Below, piece after piece: positions 25,237 to 33,916 of a DNA stretch of 64,000 nucleotides; position 1 is the first letter of the stretch; each line of letters starts with the position of its first letter. Both the position numbers and the translations under genes were made by a program. The stretch is from Variovorax paradoxus (GTDB lineage Bacteria; Pseudomonadota; Gammaproteobacteria; Burkholderiales; Burkholderiaceae_C), in NCBI RefSeq assembly GCF_009755665.1, contig NZ_CP046622.1, forward strand, positions 4,774,001 to 4,838,000. Reading direction: 5' to 3'. The notes beneath the pieces were generated by a model, which did not search any database, was not told the origin of the DNA, and saw only the letters and a list, made by a program, of their open reading frames with translations.

Positions 25237-27324
25237 ATGCGAACAATGCGCGCATTCAGTCGAAGAACAGCACGGCGGCAACGCGGGTCGGTGGTCATCA
25301 CTTCGGTCATCGCGTTGAGCCTTGTGGTCATCGTGCTTGTCGGCGTTGAGTTGGGCTACATGTTCTTTCTGAAACGCGAGCTTCAGAAGACTGCCGATCT
25401 TGCTGCGCTGGCGGGTGCGCAGGCCTTGCTACCCGCAAGCTGCGGCGAGGCAACAACCGCAGCAGTTGCGAACGGCGGGCAAAACATGCCCCAACTGATG
25501 GCGCCGATCACAGCAGCAGAAGTCCAATGCGGCAACTGGGACCCGACCTTGCGCCCAGCGCCCCTTCACTTTGGCACACCCGAGAGCGGGCAGATCCTCA
25601 ATGCCGTGCGCGTAACACTCACCAGGACCGCACCACCCCTGCTGCCGAATCTGCCGGGCAACCAGTCTTCTGCCATCAGCGTCGAAGCGCTCGCGGCCAA
25701 GAAACAGCCACTCGCTTCACTGAGTATCCGCAGCACGATCGCAGCCATCGACCCCCAGCGTTCGTCGATCTTGAACGCCCTCTTTGGCGGAATGCTCGGG
25801 GGTGCCGTCGATGTGTCTGTCGGCGGTTGGCAAGGTTTGCTCGACACCAATATCAAGCTGCTCGATTTCCTCGACCAGCTCAAGCTGGATCTCAACATCA
25901 ATGCTGCCAACTACGACGAAGTGCTTGGCACCAATGTGAACGCCGGCATCCTTCTGCAGAGCATGATCACGGTCATGGAACGCGGGGGCACGAGCACCAG
26001 TATTGCGGTGCAGACGTTGCAGCAACTTCTGACAGCATCGGCCGGGTCGCCCCAGCCGCTCACCGTCGGTGAACTGCTGAACATTGCTACAGGCACGGAG
26101 GCCGCGGGATTGCAGTCCGACCTGCAGCTCTTTCAACTCGTTCAGGGTGTGGTGCAACTTGCGAATGGAAAGAACGCGCTGGCAGCCGATCTTCCGGTGA
26201 ATGTTCCCGGGGTCGCCGGTATCACCGCCAAGGTTCGTGCGATCGAGCCACCGCAGGTTTCAGCGGTCGGGGATCCTTCCTTGATCGATGCAAGTCTGGG
26301 TGTGAACGATCCCAACAAGATTTATGTGCGGACGGCACAGATCAGAGTCCTGTTGTCTCTTAATCTAAGTGGACTGACTGATGTCGTCTCCAATATTGCA
26401 TTGGCCGCCGTTCAGGCGTTGGCACCAATCATCGGGTTTCTTGAGAGCGTTTTAACTCTGAACCTGCAAGGCCTTGTCGTTGACCTTCTTCAAGCAGCGC
26501 TTGGCTGCGGGAATTTTTTGCAGCCTGCGTGTCCGCCGCAGAAGATCGTCTACACAACTGCACTGCAAAGTCCCATCGATATCAGCATAAGTGCCGGCAA
26601 CGGCTCCGCTCTCATTACCGATCACGATTGTGGAACGGAGGACGCCAAGTCACTGGTTGTACAGGCAGACACGAACGTTGTCCGGCTACATGTTGGGAAA
26701 ATTTCTAACGCATTTTCTACATCGCTGCCTGTCCATGCGGATCCAATTGAACTCCTTGAGATCGGTTATCGCGAAGCTAAGTTTGATACTTGTCCTCCCT
26801 TGGGCTTGGGCGAATGCCAGGGGAAAAAATGGAGGACCGTTAGCGGCGCTTATGTAGATGATGAAACGAGTGCCCAAAAAACCATCATCGCCGGCCTGGG
26901 ACTAGCCATCAATCCACCGAGTAGCGGAGGAGGCGCGACTAGCAATACCCTGACTTATGCGGCACCGGCGGCTGCGAATTTGCCCGAGATTGACGCTCCA
27001 CCTTACGATGGCGTCGGCCCTGATCCATCATTTCAGCCGATCAGCGAGCAGGCGCTAGTCCAGAGCCTAGGTTCTCAACTCGCTGGCATCGACACCAAGC
27101 CGTACAAGAGCGACACCACCGGCATCCTCGGACCGCTCCTCAACGGCACTTTGACCCTGGTGAGTGGCCTGCTCAACACCATACAGACCATCATCACGGA
27201 TGCGCTCTTCCCATTGCTCGACCCCGCAGTCAACCTGCTTCTGGACTTGCTCGGCATCGATCTCGCGAAAGCCGAGGTCGGGGCTCGCCTTTCCTGCAAC
27301 CGGGGTGCCGAGCTTGTCTATTGA
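25237..27324 (+). CDS. tadG: TadG-like Tad secretion protein
   Basis: A 695-residue protein. The N-terminal Flp-assembly motif is RQRGSVVITSVIALSLVVIV, then FLKRELQKTADLAALAGAQAL. The remainder is a large periplasmic region rich in Leu, Val and Asn that I cannot match to domains by eye. It includes the repeated style of LLGPLLNGTLTLVSGLLNTI near the C-terminus. TadG is an inner-membrane-anchored protein with a large exposed part that contributes to pilus function. About 26340-27060 is distinctly less GC-rich than the rest of the operon, as if this segment had a different origin. Start ATG 25237, 4 bp after the previous stop. Confidence 0.85.
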   Translation: MRTMRAFSRRTARRQRGSVVITSVIALSLVVIVLVGVELGYMFFLKRELQKTADLAALAGAQALLPASCGEATTAAVANGGQNMPQLMAPITAAEVQCGNWDPTLRPAPLHFGTPESGQILNAVRVTLTRTAPPLLPNLPGNQSSAISVEALAAKKQPLASLSIRSTIAAIDPQRSSILNALFGGMLGGAVDVSVGGWQGLLDTNIKLLDFLDQLKLDLNINAANYDEVLGTNVNAGILLQSMITVMERGGTSTSIAVQTLQQLLTASAGSPQPLTVGELLNIATGTEAAGLQSDLQLFQLVQGVVQLANGKNALAADLPVNVPGVAGITAKVRAIEPPQVSAVGDPSLIDASLGVNDPNKIYVRTAQIRVLLSLNLSGLTDVVSNIALAAVQALAPIIGFLESVLTLNLQGLVVDLLQAALGCGNFLQPACPPQKIVYTTALQSPIDISISAGNGSALITDHDCGTEDAKSLVVQADTNVVRLHVGKISNAFSTSLPVHADPIELLEIGYREAKFDTCPPLGLGECQGKKWRTVSGAYVDDETSAQKTIIAGLGLAINPPSSGGGATSNTLTYAAPAAANLPEIDAPPYDGVGPDPSFQPISEQALVQSLGSQLAGIDTKPYKSDTTGILGPLLNGTLTLVSGLLNTIQTIITDALFPLLDPAVNLLLDLLGIDLAKAEVGARLSCNRGAELVY

Positions 27325-27342
27325 TATACGTATTCCCCTGCC

Positions 27343-28773
27343 ATGAGCGCTCCTCCCAATTTCGACGAACTCGACCTCTTTGTCTGGGAAGGCAAGGCCG
27401 ACATCCTCGACCGTATCGCGCGGTGCATGGCGAGCTTCGACGTGGAGGTGATCCGGGCCGACGGCATGCCGGCGCCGCAGCAGGAGCGCGGCACTGCGCT
27501 TCGGCCGTCGGTTGCCATCATCAGCGTCACGGTCATCGATAGCGGGGCGCTGGCCCATGCGACCGAATTGCTGCAGGGCATGCCGGTGATCTGGGTGGCG
27601 GCGGCTTCGCGCGAGCGCGACTCGCGCACTTACCCGCCGGAGTACCTGCACGTTCTGCCATATGACTTCACCTGTGCCGAGTTGCGCACCATGGTGGCAA
27701 AGCTGGTGCGGCAGCTGCGGGCGCGCGACGTGGCGCCGCAGGCGCCCGACGTGCTGGTGGCGCATTCGGACGCGATGAAATCACTGCTTGCCGAAGTGTC
27801 CGCCTTTGCCGATTGCAACCACAGCGTGCTGGTGCGCGGCGAAACAGGCGTAGGCAAGGAGCGCATTGCGCAGCAGCTGCACCTGGGGCACCAGCACTAC
27901 AGCAAGGGCGCATTCGTGGCGGTGAACTGCGGCGCCATTCCCGACGGCCTGTTCGAGTCGCTTTTCTTCGGCCATACCAAGGGCTCGTTCACTGGCGCGG
28001 TGCATGCGCACCGCGGCTATTTCGAGCAGGCGACGGGCGGCACACTGTTTCTCGACGAGATCGGCGACCTGCCCAAGTACCAGCAGGTCAAGCTGCTGCG
28101 CGTGCTGGAAGACAACGCGGTCACGCGGCTGGGTGCCACGGCGCCGGTCCGGGTCGACTTTCGGCTGGTGGCCGCCACCAACCGCAACCTGCGCGAGATG
28201 GTCGCGAGCGGCGAGTTCCGCGCCGACCTGTTCTATCGGCTCGCGGTGATCGAGCTGCATGTGCCCAGCCTCGAAGAGCGCGGCGAGATCGACAAGATCG
28301 CGATCTTCAAGGCGCTGCTTGCCAATGTGCTGGGCGACGAGCTCGAGGCGCTGGGTGAAACGCCGCACTGGCTGAGCGATGCGGTGGCGGAAACGTACTT
28401 TCCCGGCAACGTGCGGCAGCTGCGCAACCTGGCCGAGCGGGTGGGCGTGATTGCGCGGCAGCTGCATGCATGGGACCAGAACCTGATCCAGCGCGCCATT
28501 GCACTGACGCGCGGCACGCCGACCCCCTCGCCCAACGCGGCAGACAGAAACGGCCACGGCGCAGGCGCCAACGGCGCGGCGCTCGACGCCAGCGGCGACC
28601 GCAAGGGATGGAACGGCAGCGAGCGCAACCGCATCATCGCGGCCCTGGAAATCAACGACTGGAAGCGCCAGGACACCGCGCAGCATCTGGGCATCAGCCG
28701 CAAGGTGCTGTGGGAAAAGATGCGCAAGTATCAAATCCTGGACGGAGAGCCAGGCATCCCCGAGGACGCCTGA
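27343..28773 (+). CDS. Sigma-54-type transcriptional activator at the end of the Tad operon
   Basis: A 476-residue enhancer-binding-protein homologue. Residues 1-125 form a degenerate receiver-like domain without the acidic phosphorylation pocket. The AAA+ domain (~136-370) has Walker A GETGVGKE (166-173), the sigma-54 loop as GSFTGA (214-219, canonical GAFTGA), Walker [11 protein letters not shown] and the arginine-finger region [12 protein letters not shown] Fis-type helix-turn-helix ends the protein ([26 protein letters not shown]). FleQ and VpsR, which bind cyclic di-GMP, share the unphosphorylatable front domain. I infer that it controls flp and the repeat-protein gene. It follows tadG by 18 bp. 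Confidence 0.88.
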   Translation: MSAPPNFDELDLFVWEGKADILDRIARCMASFDVEVIRADGMPAPQQERGTALRPSVAIISVTVIDSGALAHATELLQGMPVIWVAAASRERDSRTYPPEYLHVLPYDFTCAELRTMVAKLVRQLRARDVAPQAPDVLVAHSDAMKSLLAEVSAFADCNHSVLVRGETGVGKERIAQQLHLGHQHYSKGAFVAVNCGAIPDGLFESLFFGHTKGSFTGAVHAHRGYFEQATGGTLFLDEIGDLPKYQQVKLLRVLEDNAVTRLGATAPVRVDFRLVAATNRNLREMVASGEFRADLFYRLAVIELHVPSLEERGEIDKIAIFKALLANVLGDELEALGETPHWLSDAVAETYFPGNVRQLRNLAERVGVIARQLHAWDQNLIQRAIALTRGTPTPSPNAADRNGHGAGANGAALDASGDRKGWNGSERNRIIAALEINDWKRQDTAQHLGISRKVLWEKMRKYQILDGEPGIPEDA

Positions 28774-28788
28774 GCCCTTCTCCGCCCC

Positions 28789-30345
28789 TCAGCGCTCCGC
28801 CAGGCGGGCGCTCCGGCGCAGCGGCGGGTTTGCCGCTGCCGCGGCGGCGCCGCGATCGACAACGGGTTCGCTGGCGCAGCTTGCGTTGCTCGAAATGCAC
28901 AGCGCGGTGAGCAGGCCGTCCTCGCTCAGCGCCGGCGGGCTCGGCGGGCCGAAGATGCGGTCGATCCACGCGTTGCTGGCTTCGGGGTCGATGCGCAGTT
29001 CGCCGGTGGTGCGCGCCAGGCGCAGCTCCGAAATGCGCAGGTCGAACACGGCATCGACATAGTCGAACAGCAGGTTGTAGTAGTCGAGCTGCGCGTCGAG
29101 CACGGCGGGCAAAGTCTCGCGCCCGAACTCCATCAGGCGGCGCCGGCCGCGGAAGGCCTGGCCCGATGTGCTGACGGCCTCCATCAGCTGGCGCTCGCGC
29201 TCTCGGCCCGACACAGTGCGCGCCCATGAGGCCGATGTGAGCTCCAGCAGATTCAGCTTCACGCCTTCGAGCTTGGCTTCCTGGTTGGCAACCTCGGCCA
29301 GCGCGGACTTCAGGCGCAACTGGCGGTCGAAGCCATTGCCGAAGTTCCAGTTCAGCTCGAAGGCCGCGCGCGTCGGGTCTTGCGGCGACACGCCGCGCGG
29401 GTCCTTGCTTTTCACGAACACCGCGTCCACGGTCGGGTAGATGCTGGCCTCCTGCTGGTCGACGAGCGCCTGGGCCCGTGCGACGCGGCCCTTGGCTTCG
29501 GCAATTTCGGTGCTGCGCTCCTCGGCGCGGCGCAGGGCTTCTTCATGCGAAGCGATGCGCCAGAACGTGGGTGCCGCGAGCACGGGCAGCGAATCGGTAT
29601 TGGGCGTGAACTTGAAGTAGGTGTTGAACTTGGCCACCGCCTCATCACGCTGCGCCTGAAAGTCGGATTCGCGCGCGGCTACGCTGGCGCGGCGCGCGGC
29701 CGCCATGTTCAGGTCGTTCTCGCCCGCGGCGCCGAGCGCAACGCGCCGGGCCTCGGCCTTCGACAGCTCGGCCACCACCTCGGTGGACTTGCGTGCGATC
29801 TGCTTCTTCAGGTCGAAGCGCTGCACCTGCAGGTAGGCGGTCAGCGCATCGAGCACCACCTTCTGCGACGTGGTCACCACCGCCTCGTCGTCCGCCTGGT
29901 TGCCGGCTTCGGCCGCGCGCACCGCGGCGCTCATGGCGCCGCCGTCGATCAGGCTCACGCGCGCCTCGGCGGTCAGCACGGTGTAGTTCTCGGTCTTGGC
30001 GTTGGCCGCACCGCTGTTGTAGTTGCCCGAGGCGGTGCCCATCTTGAAGCGCGGAAAGCGCGCCTTCTTGGCAGCGTCCACGCTGAAGCTGCTGGTGTTG
30101 GCGGCCGCCTGCGCAGTCTGCACTTCAGGGTATTCCTGCGAGAGCGCGACCAGCGCCTGCTTCACACGCTGGGCATAGCTTGCAGCGCCGATCGACGGGG
30201 TGGAAAGGCGGCGTGCCGGCACCAGCTGCGCGGGCGGCTCCTGCGCGAAGGCGGCGCCCGGCGGCAGCGCGAAGCTCGCGCACAGCGCTGCGCAGAGAAC
30301 GCCGCGGCCCATGCGGCGCGGGCCTGCCGATTTGCTGCCCCTCAT
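28789..30345 (-). CDS. TolC-family outer-membrane channel of a type I secretion system
   Basis: A 518-residue protein with a signal peptide ending GAAFAQEP and two OEP-type coiled-coil repeats (~70-260 and ~270-470). Family positions include LTAEARVSLIDGG and AAFELNWNFGNGF. It should be the outer-membrane exit duct that docks to the HlyD-like adaptor encoded just upstream. Its ATG overlaps the hlyD stop as ATGA. The stop lies 15 bp from the end of the convergent sigma-54 regulator gene. Confidence 0.9.
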   Translation of the reverse strand: MRGSKSAGPRRMGRGVLCAALCASFALPPGAAFAQEPPAQLVPARRLSTPSIGAASYAQRVKQALVALSQEYPEVQTAQAAANTSSFSVDAAKKARFPRFKMGTASGNYNSGAANAKTENYTVLTAEARVSLIDGGAMSAAVRAAEAGNQADDEAVVTTSQKVVLDALTAYLQVQRFDLKKQIARKSTEVVAELSKAEARRVALGAAGENDLNMAAARRASVAARESDFQAQRDEAVAKFNTYFKFTPNTDSLPVLAAPTFWRIASHEEALRRAEERSTEIAEAKGRVARAQALVDQQEASIYPTVDAVFVKSKDPRGVSPQDPTRAAFELNWNFGNGFDRQLRLKSALAEVANQEAKLEGVKLNLLELTSASWARTVSGRERERQLMEAVSTSGQAFRGRRRLMEFGRETLPAVLDAQLDYYNLLFDYVDAVFDLRISELRLARTTGELRIDPEASNAWIDRIFGPPSPPALSEDGLLTALCISSNASCASEPVVDRGAAAAAANPPLRRSARLAER

Positions 30346-31658
30346 GGTTCGCGAAACGCTTCGCGCCGAAGCTTGAGCACGGGACGAAGGATGTACCAGA
30401 TGAACGGATCGGTTCCCACCTTCAGGTCGACCTCGGACTCCATGCCGGCGGTGACCCGGTTGTCCTGGTGCCCCACATAGGCCTGCCCGGTGCCGACCAG
30501 GATGCGGTAGTAAGGCGCTGCATTGGCAACAGCCGGATCGCGGTCGGCATCGGCGGCCACCAGCGTGACCTTGCCGTCGATGGCGCCGTAGCGCAGGTAG
30601 TCGTAGGCGGTGATCTTCACGCGCGCCGCCTGCCCCACTTCGACAAAGCCGCGGTCGTTCGGATTCAGGCGCGCCTCGATCATGACCTCGTCCTTGTCGG
30701 GCACCACTTCCATGATGGCCTCGCCGGGCTTGATAACCCAGCCGGGGCTGGCGCTGCGCAGGCCCTTGACGATGCCGTCGGCGGGCGCCTTGACGATGGT
30801 GCGGGAGCGCTGGGTGCGCGCGCGCGCAAGGTCTTCGCTCAGGCTTGCGAACTGGCGTTCCACGGTGGCCAGTTCGTCGGAGGCGCGGCGCCGGAAGCGC
30901 CCTTCGGCCTCGGCCATCTTGGCCTGTGCCTCGGCAATGACCGCACTGGCGGAAATGGCGCCCTGGCGTGCCGCGGCCAGCTCGCTTCGCACCCCCTCGA
31001 CCAGCCTGCGCTTTTCGAGCACCTCGACCTGCCCGACCAGTTTTTCGGCCAGCAGCTGCTCCGAAATTTCGAGTTCCTTCTGCATCAGCGCCAGGCGGTC
31101 GTTCAGGCCCTTGACCTTGGCCTGCTGTTCGAGCTCCTTGCTGCGCGCCTGTTCCAGCCCCGACACCGCGCCGGCCATCACGCCGCGCTGCTCGAGCGCG
31201 CGTGCTTCATACGCCCCGGTTTCGCCGTCGAGCACGCTCTCGTCGATGTCGGCCGCGAAACTCTCGCGCTTGAGCGGCTTGCCGCGGCTCTCGGCCATGA
31301 GGCGGATGCGGGTGGCTTGCGTGGCCGCGTGGCGCGCAGTGAGCTCCTCGAAATTAAGGCCGCTGCCGCCCAGGTCGATCTCGACCAGCGACTGGCCCTG
31401 CTTCACGCGGTCGCCTTCCTTCACCAGCACGTTGCTGACAATGCCGCCTTCCAGATGCTGGATCGACTTGACGCGGTCCGACGGAATCACGCGGCCGGGC
31501 GCCACCACCACCGTCTCCATCGGAAAGCCGAGGCCAACGACGGCCAGCACGGCCACCACGCCGCCGATCACCCACTGTCGGCGCCGGCCCTCCGGCGATG
31601 CATGCGCGGCGCGCTTGTGCTCTTCGTCCTGGAGTATCTGCGGCAGATCTGATTTCAA
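30342..31658 (-). CDS. HlyD-family membrane fusion protein (type I secretion)
   Basis: About 438 residues if started at TTG 31658 (KSDLPQILQDEEH), with AGGGA upstream and 34 bp after the ABC gene stop; the first ATG would lie inside the ABC gene. One transmembrane segment covers ~32-52, followed by APGRVIPSDRVKSIQHLEGG, the lipoyl/biotinyl half (VLVKEGDRVKQGQSLVEID), a long coiled coil and the second half-motif VKAPADGIVKGL. This is the LapC/PrtE type that bridges the inner-membrane ABC protein to TolC. Confidence 0.9.
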   Translation of the reverse strand: MKSDLPQILQDEEHKRAAHASPEGRRRQWVIGGVVAVLAVVGLGFPMETVVVAPGRVIPSDRVKSIQHLEGGIVSNVLVKEGDRVKQGQSLVEIDLGGSGLNFEELTARHAATQATRIRLMAESRGKPLKRESFAADIDESVLDGETGAYEARALEQRGVMAGAVSGLEQARSKELEQQAKVKGLNDRLALMQKELEISEQLLAEKLVGQVEVLEKRRLVEGVRSELAAARQGAISASAVIAEAQAKMAEAEGRFRRRASDELATVERQFASLSEDLARARTQRSRTIVKAPADGIVKGLRSASPGWVIKPGEAIMEVVPDKDEVMIEARLNPNDRGFVEVGQAARVKITAYDYLRYGAIDGKVTLVAADADRDPAVANAAPYYRILVGTGQAYVGHQDNRVTAGMESEVDLKVGTDPFIWYILRPVLKLRREAFREP

Positions 31659-31692
31659 GTCGCGGTCCCTGTTTGTTCTTTGATCGCCTGGC

Positions 31693-33537
31693 TCAAGCCA
31701 TGGAACGGTTCGCCGCGGCGGCGCCCAGCGAGTGCGCATCGGCGTCGCTGTCTCCCGCGGCCGGATCGGTCAGCGCCACCAGCGGCTTCTTCACGCCGAA
31801 AAGCTTTGGCACCATCACGGCGGCCGTTCCCTGTTCGACATTGCCCTGCCCAGTGACGTGATAGACCACCGTGGCGGCCGACACGATGCGCAGCGAATGC
31901 GTGACCACCACCACGGTGCGCACCTTGGCCACCGCGAGCAGCGTGGCGAGCAGCGTGCGCTCGCTCTGAAAGTCGAGGTCGTTGCTCGGCTCGTCGAGCA
32001 CCAGCACCGAGGGCTTGCGCAAGAAGCTCATGGCCAGCGCCAGCTTGCGCCGCTCGCCTACCGAAAAGCCCGTGCCTCCTTCGCCCACCACGGTGCGGTA
32101 GCCGTCGGGGAGCTTCGAGATGAAGTCGTGCGCACCCGAGAGCTTGCACGCCGCCACCACCTGCTCGTCGCTCTGGCCCGGGGCCGTGCGGCGCATGGTG
32201 TCGATCAGCGGCCCGCCAAACCAGTACACCTCTTGCGAGAGATAGCTGATCCAGCGCGAGAGCTCTTCGCGGCCGAACTGCGAAAGGTCGTACTCGCCGA
32301 TGCTGATGACCCCGCGCGTGGGCGTGTACAGGCCCGAGAGCAGCTTGACCAGTGTCGACTTGCCGGCGCCGTTGCGCCCGACGACCACATGCAGGCCGCC
32401 GGGCCCGATGTCGAGGTCGACGTTCTCGAGCACCGGCTTCTGCGCGGCCTCGGTGAAGCTGAAGCTCACGTCCTTGAACGTCACGCGGCCCAGCGGCTGC
32501 GGCAGCGTCATGCCGCTCGGCGGTTTTTCGACCGGCTCGGAAAGCACCTTCTCGAGCCGCTTGGCCGCCTCCTTGGCGGCGGCCAGCGAACGCCAGCTCG
32601 AGACCAGGCCCGCCACCGGCTGTAGTGCCTTGAGGGCCAGCATGTTCGAGGCGACCAGGCCGCCCACCGTCATCCACTGCTGCATCACGGAGACAGCGCC
32701 CACCGTCACCACGATCACCGAAAAGACCGTCAGCAGCACGGTGGTGCCGTCGCGCGCGGATTCGATCTGGCCGTTCTTGCTGAAGCTTTCGCTCAGCCAG
32801 GCGTTGTAGGTCTGACGCCACATCTCGATGGTGGGGCCGTCGTTCGATTGCGTCTTGAGCGTTTCGCGCGCATTGCAGATCTCGGAGGTCATGCGGTCGA
32901 GGCCGCGCCCGCGCTGCACTTCTTCCACCCGGCCGGTGCGCACCTCGTCGGCCCACCACCAGGCCAGGAAGGCCATGACACCCAGGAACAAAGCCACCAC
33001 CGGCAATACCGGCAAGGCGACGATGCCGATCACCACCAGCGCGAAGATCGCCATCGGCAGATCGAAGATCGATTGCGCCAGGCCGCCGCTGACCGTGCCG
33101 CGCACCGAAGCCACGTCACGAAAGAACTGGTGCCAGATCGACGCCGGCCGCGCTTCGAGCGCACGCAACGGCCGGTTCAGCATCGAATGGAGCAGCGCAC
33201 CCGACACGCCGTGGTCGATGATGGCGCCCGCATTGCGCAGCAGGCGCGAGCGCCGCGCGCGCAACCAGAACTCGAGGCACAGGAAAAACAAGATGCCGCT
33301 CACCAGCGCGGCCAGCGTCGAGATGCCGCCGCGCGAGAGCACGCGGTCATACACCTGAAGCAGGAAGATCGACGGCAGCAAGCCGAAAAGGCTGATGGGC
33401 AGCGAGCGCCAGGCCGCGCTCTTGACCAGCGGATAGGCGTCGCGAAAGGCTTTGTTCAGCGCACCTGCGTACGGACTCGCGCCCGGCTCTTCGGGCGCAT
33501 CGGCAACCAGCTGGCTGGGCAAGAGAAACTTGATCAT
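31693..33537 (-). CDS. Type I secretion ABC transporter (permease-ATPase)
   Basis: A 614-residue fused half-transporter. Six membrane helices lie in ~45-320. The ATPase domain has Walker A GRNGAGKST (387-395), Q-loop YLSQE, Walker B VLVLDEPSND (Asp515, Glu516) and switch histidine VVVTHSL. The signature motif reads FSVGERRKLALA instead of LSGGQ, an unusual change at a conserved catalytic site. There is no N-terminal C39 or C39-like domain, so the substrate should carry a C-terminal secretion signal. It is the first gene of ABC-hlyD-tolC. The likely cargo is the repeat protein at 37682-40537, an inference from position. Confidence 0.88.
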   Translation of the reverse strand: MIKFLLPSQLVADAPEEPGASPYAGALNKAFRDAYPLVKSAAWRSLPISLFGLLPSIFLLQVYDRVLSRGGISTLAALVSGILFFLCLEFWLRARRSRLLRNAGAIIDHGVSGALLHSMLNRPLRALEARPASIWHQFFRDVASVRGTVSGGLAQSIFDLPMAIFALVVIGIVALPVLPVVALFLGVMAFLAWWWADEVRTGRVEEVQRGRGLDRMTSEICNARETLKTQSNDGPTIEMWRQTYNAWLSESFSKNGQIESARDGTTVLLTVFSVIVVTVGAVSVMQQWMTVGGLVASNMLALKALQPVAGLVSSWRSLAAAKEAAKRLEKVLSEPVEKPPSGMTLPQPLGRVTFKDVSFSFTEAAQKPVLENVDLDIGPGGLHVVVGRNGAGKSTLVKLLSGLYTPTRGVISIGEYDLSQFGREELSRWISYLSQEVYWFGGPLIDTMRRTAPGQSDEQVVAACKLSGAHDFISKLPDGYRTVVGEGGTGFSVGERRKLALAMSFLRKPSVLVLDEPSNDLDFQSERTLLATLLAVAKVRTVVVVTHSLRIVSAATVVYHVTGQGNVEQGTAAVMVPKLFGVKKPLVALTDPAAGDSDADAHSLGAAAANRSMA

Positions 33538-33575
33538 GGGAAATGGCCGATCCGTCGGGCAGTCACGCCTCGATG

Positions 33576-33603
33576 ATTATCAACTGTTACCCGGCTGTTA
33601 CAA
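33576..33603 (-). promoter_or_regulatory. Probable sigma-70 promoter of the type I secretion operon
   Basis: On the minus strand TTGTAA (33603-33598), 16 bases, then GATAAT (33581-33576), 38 bp before the ABC start. The spacer and -35 region hold two GTAAC words (plus strand GTTAC at 33586-33590 and 33597-33601). These are the same half-sites found before flp and the repeat protein. I see no sigma-54 match here. Confidence 0.5.
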
Positions 33604-33616
33604 GCAAAATCTACCC

Positions 33617-33916
33617 TTACACGCCGCGGCATCGAAGCGCTCGCGCAGCCTCCTGGGTTGCCGTTCCGCCGAGGGCAGCGACGGGCTTCAGGAGACCTTC
33701 GGCGGCCACGCAATCTGCGGGTTTTCTGGCCCCCTGGCGGGCGTCATCCATAGGTAGTCCTTTGGCCAGCACCAAGGCGATGTTGGCGCACAGCAACATG
33801 CACAGAAGCCATGCGCCGAGCAGTTGCAGCCAGCCGAGCCACCAGCGGCGGGCGGGCGCTGCCGCCTTTGCTGGATAGCGTTGAATGGGCAGTGGCAGAT
33901 ACGCGCTGAATTTCAT
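33617..33916 (-). CDS. Small membrane protein coupled to the MurF-like gene
   Basis: A 99-residue protein starting MKFSAYLPLPIQRYP, with one strong transmembrane helix at about 29-53 (WLQLLGAWLLCMLLCANIALVL) and a short C-terminal tail. Its ATG overlaps the stop of the 1023-residue MurF-like gene as ATGA, so the two are probably made together. A much longer open frame upstream is the overlap with that gene and is rejected. I do not recognise the family. It may anchor or partner the large protein at the inner membrane. Confidence 0.65.
   Translation of the reverse strand: MKFSAYLPLPIQRYPAKAAAPARRWWLGWLQLLGAWLLCMLLCANIALVLAKGLPMDDARQGARKPADCVAAEGLLKPVAALGGTATQEAARALRCRGV

Noticed and set aside
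33597..33635. Sigma-54 promoter before the type I secretion operon
   Set aside because: The best GG/GC pair on the minus strand has nine bases between them instead of ten; the TTGTAA/GATAAT pair fits better.
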